Positions 1 to 4,693 of a stretch of DNA of 7,458 nucleotides are shown one piece after another; the stretch's first letter is position 1; every line of letters begins with the position of its first letter. The notes under the pieces were generated by a model. It made no database searches, was not told where the DNA came from, and saw only the letters and a list, made by a program, of their open reading frames with translations. Source of the stretch: Sporomusa sp. (GTDB taxonomy: Bacteria; Bacillota_C; Negativicutes; Sporomusales; Sporomusaceae); assembly GCA_029256645.1 (NCBI GenBank), contig JAQSXM010000160.1, positions 1 through 7,458 of the forward strand. Direction: 5' to 3'. Both the position numbers and the translations under genes were made by a program.

Positions 1-125
1 CGACAGAGTGGTTTTTTGCAGTTTAAACACCGCTTGGCTTCGGTAATCGCTTCACAGGGATTAAAGCTATCGTCAGGTCCATCAAACGAAAGGGAATTTT
101 TACTTCTTACATTATCATCAGCCAC
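1..125 (-). CDS. N-terminus of GltD/NfnB-like NAD(P)-dependent FeS flavoprotein (partial)
   Basis: Only the first 41 codons are inside the window; the gene runs off the left edge. The start is GTG at 125-123, chosen because AGGAGGGA lies at 142-135 on the minus strand, about 9 bases upstream. The peptide has a polar N-terminus, then EAKRCLNCKKPLC at residues 29-41. C33-x2-C36-x4-C41 is the opening of the 4Fe-4S cysteine pattern in the N-terminal domain (Fer4_20) shared by glutamate synthase small subunits, NfnB and dihydropyrimidine dehydrogenase-type proteins. Family knowledge: these cytoplasmic enzymes pass electrons between NAD(P)H, FAD and FeS clusters. I infer a homotetrameric-type glutamate synthase subunit or an NfnB-like transhydrogenase subunit. 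The fragment cannot separate these, because the nucleotide-binding domains are outside the window. A promoter at 200-228 reads into it. Confidence 0.62.
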   Translation of the reverse strand, partial: MADDNVRSKNSLSFDGPDDSFNPCEAITEAKRCLNCKKPLC

Positions 126-183
126 AAGCTTAAGTCCCTCCTAACTTCGTATCTATGGTGCATAAGAACAGCTACCTAAAACC

Positions 184-222
184 AATAATTGCAGCAAAGA
201 TTGTAATAAGAATAATTGCAGC
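184..222. repeat. Pair of 12-bp direct repeats AATAATTGCAGC over the promoter
   Basis: AATAATTGCAGC occurs at 184-195 and again, identically and in the same orientation, at 211-222, with a 27-bp period. The distal copy abuts the -35 hexamer and lies in the spacer; the proximal copy spans the predicted transcription start on the minus strand. This placement suits a repressor or a regulator binding direct repeats. The first 11 bases of the motif also occur at 1696-1706, overlapping the ribosome binding site of the TRAP small permease gene. That the repeats are an operator is inference from position. Confidence 0.5.
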
Positions 223-228
223 TATCAA
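200..228 (-). promoter_or_regulatory. Sigma-70/sigma-A-type promoter of the left-edge oxidoreductase gene
   Basis: On the minus strand, TTGATA (plus 228-223) and TACAAT (plus 205-200) are separated by exactly 17 bases (206-222). Each hexamer matches the consensus at 5 of 6 positions. Transcription should begin near 193, giving a leader of about 68 nt before the GTG at 125. One copy of a 12-bp direct repeat fills most of the spacer and the other covers the predicted start point, so the promoter is likely to be regulated. No start site has been measured. Confidence 0.6.
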
Positions 229-346
229 TAGGCGTGTAACAATAGTACCAAAAGATAAAAGTCGAATAATAAAGAAAAATGACAAATAACTAACCGGTCA
301 TAAAGACGATCTGTTAACCTGACCTATGCACGCTGACCGGGTGGAC

Positions 347-390
347 ATAAAGAAGGCCAGAAAGCGATGACTCTTCCTGGCCTTCTTTAT
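347..390 (-). terminator. Intrinsic terminator-like hairpin after the DMT exporter gene
   Basis: ATAAAGAAGGCCAG at 347-360 is perfectly complementary to CTGGCCTTCTTTAT at 377-390, giving a 14-bp stem with a 16-nt loop. The stem starts 2 bases beyond the exporter's stop codon at 393-395. On the minus strand the distal arm ends in a T-rich run (CTTCTTTAT), with no long T tract beyond it. The arm opposite is A-rich, so the hairpin may also act in the plus direction, although I see no plus-strand gene upstream of it. Confidence 0.75.
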
Positions 391-392
391 CG

Positions 393-1286
393 CTATGTAC
401 CTTTTCGAAAACTGTTAAATGCGCCTGTCCCCAGGCTGACGCCGAGGAGTACCAGGAGCAGAGCCAGATAATGCTGCCATACCAACTGTTCATTTAAGAA
501 CAGCGCTGAGGCGAAGAGACCGACGATTGGCTGACCATTCAAAAACAGCGAGGCTGTTGAGGCGCCGATATGGTGGATACCGGTATTCCATAATACTGCA
601 CCCAGGGCTGTGCTAAACCAACTGGAAAAGAGCAAAGTAACGATAGGCCAGGGTTCAAAAGCACCTTCGTACACCCACACCGGGTTAGTAAATAAGCCGA
701 GGACTACCAGGGCAGGGGCTGCAACCAAATGGCTGTAAATCGTGACAGTGAGCGGCGGGGCATACTGTGTGCTTTTCTTGACACACAGCGAGCCGAAGAC
801 ATAGACAAGCATAGCAATAACCATGACGCCGTCGCCGAGGAGGGTGGCTCCCATTGTGTCCGACTTGCCGGATATAATGAGCAATACTCCGGCAAGCCCC
901 AGGGCCACCCCGGTTAATTTGTTCCGGCTAAGTGGTTCGCGGACAAGGCAACTGGCCAGCAGTGTGGTTAGTAGTGGATTCAGGGCAAGTATCAGCGTGG
1001 CGTGGGTGGCGCTGGTTGCTTTTATGCCCCAGGATAAGGCAATCTGGTGTAGGAATATATTAAATAGTCCTACACCGCAGATAGGCCACCAAGCGGCACG
1101 CGGTACACGCTGCCAGCCACCCTGATACCATACTGCCGGCAGTAGGAAGGCGGCAGCCAGTACCATGCGGATACCGGCAAGGGCTAGCGGGGGATAATAA
1201 TTGGTTAAATATTTAATCATAACGACATTGATGCCCCACAGGAAAATGACAGCAACCATCATTATGGTTATGCGATTATTATTCAC
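393..1286 (-). CDS. DMT superfamily (EamA family) transporter
   Basis: A 297-residue, strongly hydrophobic protein with two tandem EamA repeats, roughly residues 8-140 and 153-290, together giving about ten membrane helices. This is the standard length and layout of the drug/metabolite transporter superfamily. Each repeat ends in a recognisable helix pair: ALNPLLTTLLASCLVREPLS near residue 101 and NGQPIVGLFASALFLNEQL near residue 250. Family members are usually inner-membrane exporters of amino acids, metabolites or toxic compounds; the substrate cannot be predicted here. The start is GTG at 1286, set by GAGGAGA about 6 bases upstream (plus 1292-1298). The gene is divergent from the TRAP operon and is probably monocistronic, with its own promoter near 1326-1355 and a terminator directly after the stop. 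A functional link to the TRAP system is not shown. Confidence 0.9.
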   Translation of the reverse strand: MNNNRITIMMVAVIFLWGINVVMIKYLTNYYPPLALAGIRMVLAAAFLLPAVWYQGGWQRVPRAAWWPICGVGLFNIFLHQIALSWGIKATSATHATLILALNPLLTTLLASCLVREPLSRNKLTGVALGLAGVLLIISGKSDTMGATLLGDGVMVIAMLVYVFGSLCVKKSTQYAPPLTVTIYSHLVAAPALVVLGLFTNPVWVYEGAFEPWPIVTLLFSSWFSTALGAVLWNTGIHHIGASTASLFLNGQPIVGLFASALFLNEQLVWQHYLALLLVLLGVSLGTGAFNSFRKGT

Positions 1287-1310
1287 AGGTATCTCCTCAT
1301 ATTGATTTAA

Positions 1311-1343
1311 GATTCACTATCACCGATAGTACCATGATGAATC
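1311..1343. promoter_or_regulatory. Nested inverted repeats over the DMT exporter promoter (candidate operator)
   Basis: ACTATC (1316-1321), ACC, GATAGT (1325-1330) forms a perfect 6+6 bp palindrome with a 3-bp centre. GATTCA (1311-1316) and TGAATC (1338-1343) form a second, wider perfect pair that shares base 1316 with the inner palindrome. The inner palindrome covers the predicted -10 and start point of the exporter gene, a usual site for a repressor dimer. The regulator is unknown, and no TetR-, LysR- or MarR-type gene is in the window. Confidence 0.4.
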
Positions 1344-1355
1344 AGTCTGACGCAA
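1326..1355 (-). promoter_or_regulatory. Probable promoter of the DMT exporter gene (extended -10)
   Basis: On the minus strand TGGTACTAT (plus 1334-1326) resembles an extended -10 element (TGn + TACTAT, 4 of 6). A weak -35, TTGCGT (plus 1355-1350), lies 18 bases upstream. Transcription would start near 1319, about 33 nt before the GTG start. The -10 lies at the edge of a palindrome at 1316-1330. Plausible but weak; no better candidate was found between the gene and the A-tract module at 1385. Confidence 0.35.
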
Positions 1356-1384
1356 CACTTAATTAGATAACCTCAGCGTAACCC

Positions 1385-1446
1385 AAAAAAAACACAAAAT
1401 AGTCTAAAAAAATGTTATACCATTACGAACATTCAGTCTATAGAAT
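1385..1446 (+). promoter_or_regulatory. A-tract module A (first copy of the duplicated regulatory element)
   Basis: Three A-tracts, A8 (1385-1392), A4 (1396-1399) and A7 (1406-1412), are spaced about one helical turn apart, which should bend the DNA. The shared core is A8-CACAAAATA, four variable-ish bases ending in CT, then A7, followed shortly by TATAC. Module B at 1604 has the same arrangement exactly 219 bp downstream. After the core come TGTTATACC (1413-1421), an extended -10-like string, and TAGAAT (1441-1446), a 5-of-6 match to a -10 lying 56 bases from the start of the A8 tract. It may be a second promoter for the TRAP operon, or an auxiliary regulator site shared with the divergent exporter gene. 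Confidence 0.45.
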
Positions 1447-1489
1447 TAAATAAGACATAAGCCCTAACTTTTCGCGGTCAAGGCTACTG

Positions 1490-1569
1490 ACGAGTGCATT
1501 AGCAAGTCGTTGAATTTGGTTTCAGGTAAGCCAACAGAAGACAAGTATATGGGTTTGTAGGCGCTAACC
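1490..1569 (+). promoter_or_regulatory. Three consecutive small hairpins between the two A-tract modules
   Basis: Hairpin 1 spans 1490-1510: ACGA/TCGT and TGC/GCA with a small internal loop and an ATTA tetraloop. Hairpin 2 spans 1516-1534: TTGGTTT pairs with AAGCCAA (one G-T pair) around CAGGT. Hairpin 3 spans about 1549-1570: ATGG-G-TT pairs with AACCAT, with one bulged G. If transcription begins at module A they would sit in a leader of roughly 265 nt ahead of the TRAP genes. I do not recognise a known riboswitch here and see no T-tract that would make an attenuator. The rest of the 431-bp region holds no credible open reading frame. Confidence 0.25.
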
Positions 1570-1603
1570 ATATTTTAAGACAGTGTCACCTTCAGTCTTG
1601 GCT

Positions 1604-1666
1604 AAAAAAAACACAAAATAACCTAAAAAAACTAATATACTAAATATTTCGAAAGAACAGTAAAAT
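1604..1666 (+). promoter_or_regulatory. A-tract module B and predicted TRAP operon promoter
   Basis: A8 (1604-1611), A4 (1615-1618) and A7 (1625-1631) repeat module A base for base in tract length and spacing, including the shared string A8-CACAAAATA. TAAAAT at 1661-1666 is the best -10 (5 of 6). The matching -35 slot around 1638-1643 has no resemblance to TTGACA, so the promoter probably needs an activator. The module ends at that slot, the usual position for an AraC-family activator touching RNA polymerase. The likely activator is the response regulator encoded at 6516-7262. A start near 1673 would leave a leader of about 45 nt before the GTG at 1718. Activator identity is inference. Confidence 0.45.
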
Positions 1667-1717
1667 GTACAAAGGGCTTATGTGCAGGTTTAATAAATAA
1701 TTGCAGGGAGGTATGAC

Positions 1718-2239
1718 GTGGAGACGCTCAAAAAAATTGCGCTAGCTATAGATACTCTATTCGAAAGTTTTGCGCTTCTAGGCCTCACAAGTATGATTCT
1801 TATTGTAATTACTCAGGTCATGACCCGGAAGCTCTTTAACTTTGTATTTTTTTGGTCTGAGGAAATGACATTGCTTCTTTTAGTCTGGTTTGCATTTATG
1901 GGTATGGCGATCGGCTTTCGCGAAGATCTACATCTTGGAGTGGACTCTTTTACTGCTTTTTTACCTGATATGCTCAACCGTGTCCTGGATAAAATTATTG
2001 GAATCTCTATTTTTGGTTTCGGTGTGTATCTGATTATTTACGGATGGGAATTTACCGTTATGATGAACGAATCTACTCTGGCGGCTACTAAACTGCCGAA
2101 CAGTATCCTGTATTTAGTGTTGCCTGTATCCGGCGTTATGACGTGTGCCTATTCGGCCCTGCAGGTTGCAGGTTTTAATACCAAACGTCACAAAGGCAAT
2201 GAAGTTGAAATGGGCGGCGTTATGGGAGGGGAGGAATAG
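1718..2239 (+). CDS. dctQ: TRAP transporter small permease subunit (DctQ family)
   Basis: A 173-residue membrane protein with four predicted helices at about residues 14-34, 49-66, 86-109 and 128-150. This is the size and topology of DctQ subunits, which join DctM to form the membrane part of tripartite ATP-independent periplasmic (TRAP) transporters. Family signatures are WSEE (46-49) at the start of helix 2 and GFREDLHLGVD (66-76) after it, matching the conserved charged/histidine segment of DctQ. The start is GTG at 1718, supported by GGGAGG at 1706-1711. The ATG at 1713 is in another frame and stops after ten codons. It is the first gene of the TRAP operon, and its stop codon overlaps the start of the large permease by one base. 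The C-terminus ends in a glycine/glutamate-rich tail whose codons also supply the next gene's ribosome binding site. Confidence 0.92.
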   Translation: METLKKIALAIDTLFESFALLGLTSMILIVITQVMTRKLFNFVFFWSEEMTLLLLVWFAFMGMAIGFREDLHLGVDSFTAFLPDMLNRVLDKIIGISIFGFGVYLIIYGWEFTVMMNESTLAATKLPNSILYLVLPVSGVMTCAYSALQVAGFNTKRHKGNEVEMGGVMGGEE

Positions 2240-3531
2240 TGGACCAGCAGGCAATAGCAGTTACTTTACTTGTTGTCAGTTTTATCGGCTTTATGGTTCT
2301 CAGGTTCCCGGTAGCAATGGTACTGGCCTTCTCCACAATGCTAACTATGATTTATGTGGACCTGCCGCTGGCCGTACTCGGCCAACAAATGATTCAGGGG
2401 ATTAGCAGCTTTTCGCTTCTTGCCATTCCATTTTTTATCCTTACCGGACAGATCATGGGTGAAGGCGGCTTGGCCGTCAGAATGGTTAATCTGGCATATC
2501 TGCTTGTTGGCCGCATTCGGGGCGGCTTGGCGCTTGTCAACTGTGTGGCTTGTATGTTTTTTGGTAATATCTCAGGATCGGCGGTAGCTGATGCCTCCTC
2601 AGTAGGTTCAGTTATGATCCCGATGATGAAGAAAAAGGGTTATGACGCCGATTATTCAGTAGGACTAACAATCTCTTCCGCGATTCAGGGTGTTGTTGTT
2701 CCGCCAAGTCATAACCTTGTTTTATACTCTATTGTTGCAGGCGGCATTTCTATTAAAAGCTTGTTCTTAGCAGGTATTGTCCCTGGGTTTATCTTACTTG
2801 GTACCCTTATGACGGTTGCCTATATTATAGCCCGGAAACGCGGCTATCAAAAAGGTGATCCTATTGACAGGGAGAAAGTCCCCGGGATACTATTCCATGG
2901 TCTGTTGTCTTTATCACCGGCTGTCATTATTCTCGGCGGTATTATCTCCGGTTGGTTTACCGCTACTGAGTCGGGCGCTATGGCTGCGCTGTATTCTTTT
3001 ATTCTGGCTTTCGGAATTTACCGTGAGGCCCCTCTGTCATCAATGATTCCTGTGCTTAAGCGCACCCTGCGCACTGTGCTTATGGTGTACTTTTTAATAG
3101 CTGCCTCGGCAGCATTTGGCTGGGTGCTTGCGTACCTCAAGATTCCAATGCTTGTTACCGAGTTCTTTATGAGTGTTTCCGATAGCCCGGTTGTCATTAT
3201 GATGCTGATTAATATTCTGTTGCTGATCTTGGGCGGGCCTATGGACATGGCGCCAATGATCCTGATTATGACGCCGATTCTGCTGCCTGTATGTACTGCA
3301 ATTGGCATTGACCCAGTACACTTTGGCCTAATCCTCATCTTCAACGCAGGTATGGGGTTATTGACGCCACCGGTCGGCACTGTACTATTTGTCGGCTGCG
3401 CCATTGGCGGGGTGACACTGTCCCAGGGAACTAAGGCGATGATGCCATTCTTTTATGCTATGATTATAGTTCTGCTGCTCATTACCTATGTTCCACAGAT
3501 TGTCATGTGGCTGCCTTCAATGTTTAAATAG
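2239..3531 (+). CDS. dctM: TRAP transporter large permease subunit (DctM family)
   Basis: A 430-residue polytopic protein, the normal length for DctM, with about a dozen hydrophobic segments. DctM subunits are ion-transporter-superfamily elevator-type permeases that couple solute uptake to an ion gradient, usually sodium. Conserved features in order: FPVAMVLA near residue 23, GNISGSAVADASSVGS (109-124), GYDADYSVGLTISSAIQ (134-150), VVVPPSHNLVLYS (152-164, the PPS re-entrant motif), TATESGA (241-247), LGGPMDMAPMILIMTPILLP (331-350) and GLLTPPVG (373-380). The start is GTG at 2239, overlapping the preceding stop by one base (TAGTG), with GGGAGGGGAGG at 2224-2234. This coupling suggests translation in step with DctQ. 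The 55-nt gap to the solute-binding gene carries a fresh ribosome binding site. Confidence 0.96.
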   Translation: MDQQAIAVTLLVVSFIGFMVLRFPVAMVLAFSTMLTMIYVDLPLAVLGQQMIQGISSFSLLAIPFFILTGQIMGEGGLAVRMVNLAYLLVGRIRGGLALVNCVACMFFGNISGSAVADASSVGSVMIPMMKKKGYDADYSVGLTISSAIQGVVVPPSHNLVLYSIVAGGISIKSLFLAGIVPGFILLGTLMTVAYIIARKRGYQKGDPIDREKVPGILFHGLLSLSPAVIILGGIISGWFTATESGAMAALYSFILAFGIYREAPLSSMIPVLKRTLRTVLMVYFLIAASAAFGWVLAYLKIPMLVTEFFMSVSDSPVVIMMLINILLLILGGPMDMAPMILIMTPILLPVCTAIGIDPVHFGLILIFNAGMGLLTPPVGTVLFVGCAIGGVTLSQGTKAMMPFFYAMIIVLLLITYVPQIVMWLPSMFK

Positions 3532-3545
3532 TCCGGATTATTAAC

Positions 3546-3561
3546 TGGGGGATTCATCCCA
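3546..3561 (+). promoter_or_regulatory. Small hairpin in the dctM-dctP spacer
   Basis: GGGAT (3549-3553) and ATCCC (3556-3560) are perfectly complementary around TC. An alternative pairing uses TGGG (3546-3549) with CCCA (3558-3561). It lies just upstream of the dctP ribosome binding site (AAGGGGG, 3571-3577). A short spacer hairpin before a solute-binding gene can alter relative transcript stability, but this one is short with a tight loop, and no such role is shown. Confidence 0.25.
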
Positions 3562-3586
3562 ACATTATTTAAGGGGGATATTAATA

Positions 3587-4603
3587 ATGAACAGAAAGAA
3601 ATTGATTGCGGGTGCTCTGTCCTTGATGCTGGCCGGTTCGCTTTTTGCTGGCTGCGGCTCCAAGGATACCGGTTCGGCTGAGAAGAAAGCCGAAGGAGCT
3701 AAGTACACGTTCCGCTTGGCAGAGACTCACCCTGCCGATTACCCCACTACCCTGGGTGACAAAAAATTTGCCGAACTGGTTAACGAGCGTACCAAAGGCC
3801 GTATCAAAATTGAAGTATTCCCATCCTCTCAGCTTGGTGAAGAAAAGGCTGTCATAGAGCAAGTACAACTTGGCGCCATTGAATTTACCCGCGTAAGCTC
3901 ATCGCCGTTGGCTGAATTTAACAAAGCGTTTGGCGTATTCTCATTACCTTATATTTTTGATAATGACGCTCATATGTGGAAATTCCTGAACGGCGAAGCA
4001 GGTAACAAGATGCTTGATGGTTTGGAGAAATCCAAAATGAAGGGCTTGGCTTACTACAGTTCAGGTTCCCGTAATTTCTATACCAAAAAGCCTGTTACCA
4101 AGGTTGAAGACCTGCAAGGTCTCAAAATTCGCGTTCAACAAAATAAAATTAACATGGATTTGATTAGCTCCCTTGGGGCCAGTGCAACCCCGATGCCCTA
4201 CGGCGAAGTGTTCAGCGGCCTGCAGACCGGTGTAATTGACGGCGCTGAAAACAATTCACCCAGCTATTTGACCGCTAATCATTATCAGGCTGTTAAGAAC
4301 TTTATTCTGGACGGACATCAACGTGTGCCTGAGGTACTCTTGATCAGCAAAGTAACCTGGGACAAACTTTCTGAAGACGATCGCAAGATTATTAAACAAG
4401 CCGCTATTGATTCGGTAACAACACAACGCGAAATGTGGGAAAAGTTTGAGAAAGAGTCGATGGAAAAACTTAAAGCCAATGGCGTAGTGGTTACTGAGGT
4501 TGCGGACGTAAAGCCTTGGCAAGCGGCTGTTAAGCCTGTTGTCGATAAACATGGGGCGGAGTACAAAGAAGAATTGGCGGCTGTTGAGCAAGCCCGCAAA
4601 TAG
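3587..4603 (+). CDS. dctP: TRAP transporter solute-binding lipoprotein (DctP family)
   Basis: A 338-residue extracytoplasmic receptor that captures the solute and delivers it to the DctQ-DctM permease. Residues 1-22 are a signal peptide (NRKK, hydrophobic core, LFAG) followed by Cys23 in a lipobox, so the mature protein is probably lipid-anchored. F at -3 of the lipobox is slightly unusual. A polar linker (24-38) leads into the DctP fold beginning YTFRLAETHP (40-49). R162 (SGSRNFYT) and R182 (GLKIRVQ) are 20 residues apart, the same spacing as the substrate-contacting arginines R127 and R147 of SiaP. YGEVFSGLQTGVIDGAENN (205-223) is the usual family signature. A carboxylate-bearing ligand is therefore expected, but C4-dicarboxylate, sugar acid, keto acid or other cannot be decided. 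The start ATG is preceded by AAGGGGG at 3571-3577. A strong terminator follows the stop. Confidence 0.95.
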   Translation: MNRKKLIAGALSLMLAGSLFAGCGSKDTGSAEKKAEGAKYTFRLAETHPADYPTTLGDKKFAELVNERTKGRIKIEVFPSSQLGEEKAVIEQVQLGAIEFTRVSSSPLAEFNKAFGVFSLPYIFDNDAHMWKFLNGEAGNKMLDGLEKSKMKGLAYYSSGSRNFYTKKPVTKVEDLQGLKIRVQQNKINMDLISSLGASATPMPYGEVFSGLQTGVIDGAENNSPSYLTANHYQAVKNFILDGHQRVPEVLLISKVTWDKLSEDDRKIIKQAAIDSVTTQREMWEKFEKESMEKLKANGVVVTEVADVKPWQAAVKPVVDKHGAEYKEELAAVEQARK

Positions 4604-4610
4604 TTAACAG

Positions 4611-4650
4611 ATAAAATAGGGAGATGCCGTGAGGCTTCTCCCTATTTTAT
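4611..4650 (+). terminator. Strong intrinsic terminator after the TRAP operon
   Basis: ATAAAATAGGGAGA (4611-4624) pairs perfectly with TCTCCCTATTTTAT (4637-4650). The helix continues past a T/T mismatch with GCC (4626-4628) and GGC (4633-4635), closing a GTGA tetraloop. The T-rich end of the 3' arm (TATTTTAT) follows the GC-rich core and serves as the termination tract. The A-rich 5' arm makes it potentially bidirectional. It should separate TRAP transcripts from the kinase-regulator pair, leaving the latter to its own promoter or low read-through. Confidence 0.88.
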
Positions 4651-4661
4651 GGTAGGCAGGA

Positions 4662-4667
4662 TATAAA
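4662..4667 (+). promoter_or_regulatory. Possible -10 element for the kinase-regulator operon
   Basis: TATAAA lies 12 bases after the terminator and 26 bases before the kinase ATG. No good -35 exists at 17 bases: positions 4639-4644 read TCCCTA and belong to the terminator arm. A start near 4674 would give a leader of only about 20 nt, and that leader has no Shine-Dalgarno sequence. Weak evidence, consistent with low basal expression. Confidence 0.25.
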
Positions 4668-4693
4668 ATGTATAACGCGAAATATTATTAATT

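Noticed and set aside
294..340. Inverted repeat CCGGTCA / TGACCGG flanking 33 bases
   Set aside because: Seven-base arms with a long loop, no T-tract and no position relative to a promoter that would suggest function; likely chance.
823..1125. 100-codon plus-strand reading frame opposite the DMT exporter
   Set aside because: It lies entirely antisense to a clear transporter gene, has no family-like motifs and no convincing ribosome binding site; shadow of the real coding strand.
1713..1745. Short upstream reading frame starting at the ATG before dctQ
   Set aside because: Only ten codons, overlapping the dctQ start in another frame; the GTG at 1718 is better placed relative to GGGAGG and begins the real protein.
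2145..2405. 86-codon plus-strand frame across the dctQ-dctM junction
   Set aside because: It overlaps two well-supported genes in another frame, and its translation has no membrane or domain character.
3018..3404. 128-codon minus-strand reading frame inside dctM
   Set aside because: Antisense to conserved DctM motifs, with composition explained by the complementary membrane-protein codons.
4256..4599. Two minus-strand reading frames (up to 111 codons) inside dctP
   Set aside because: Both overlap conserved DctP sequence in antisense, lack ribosome binding sites and resemble no family.
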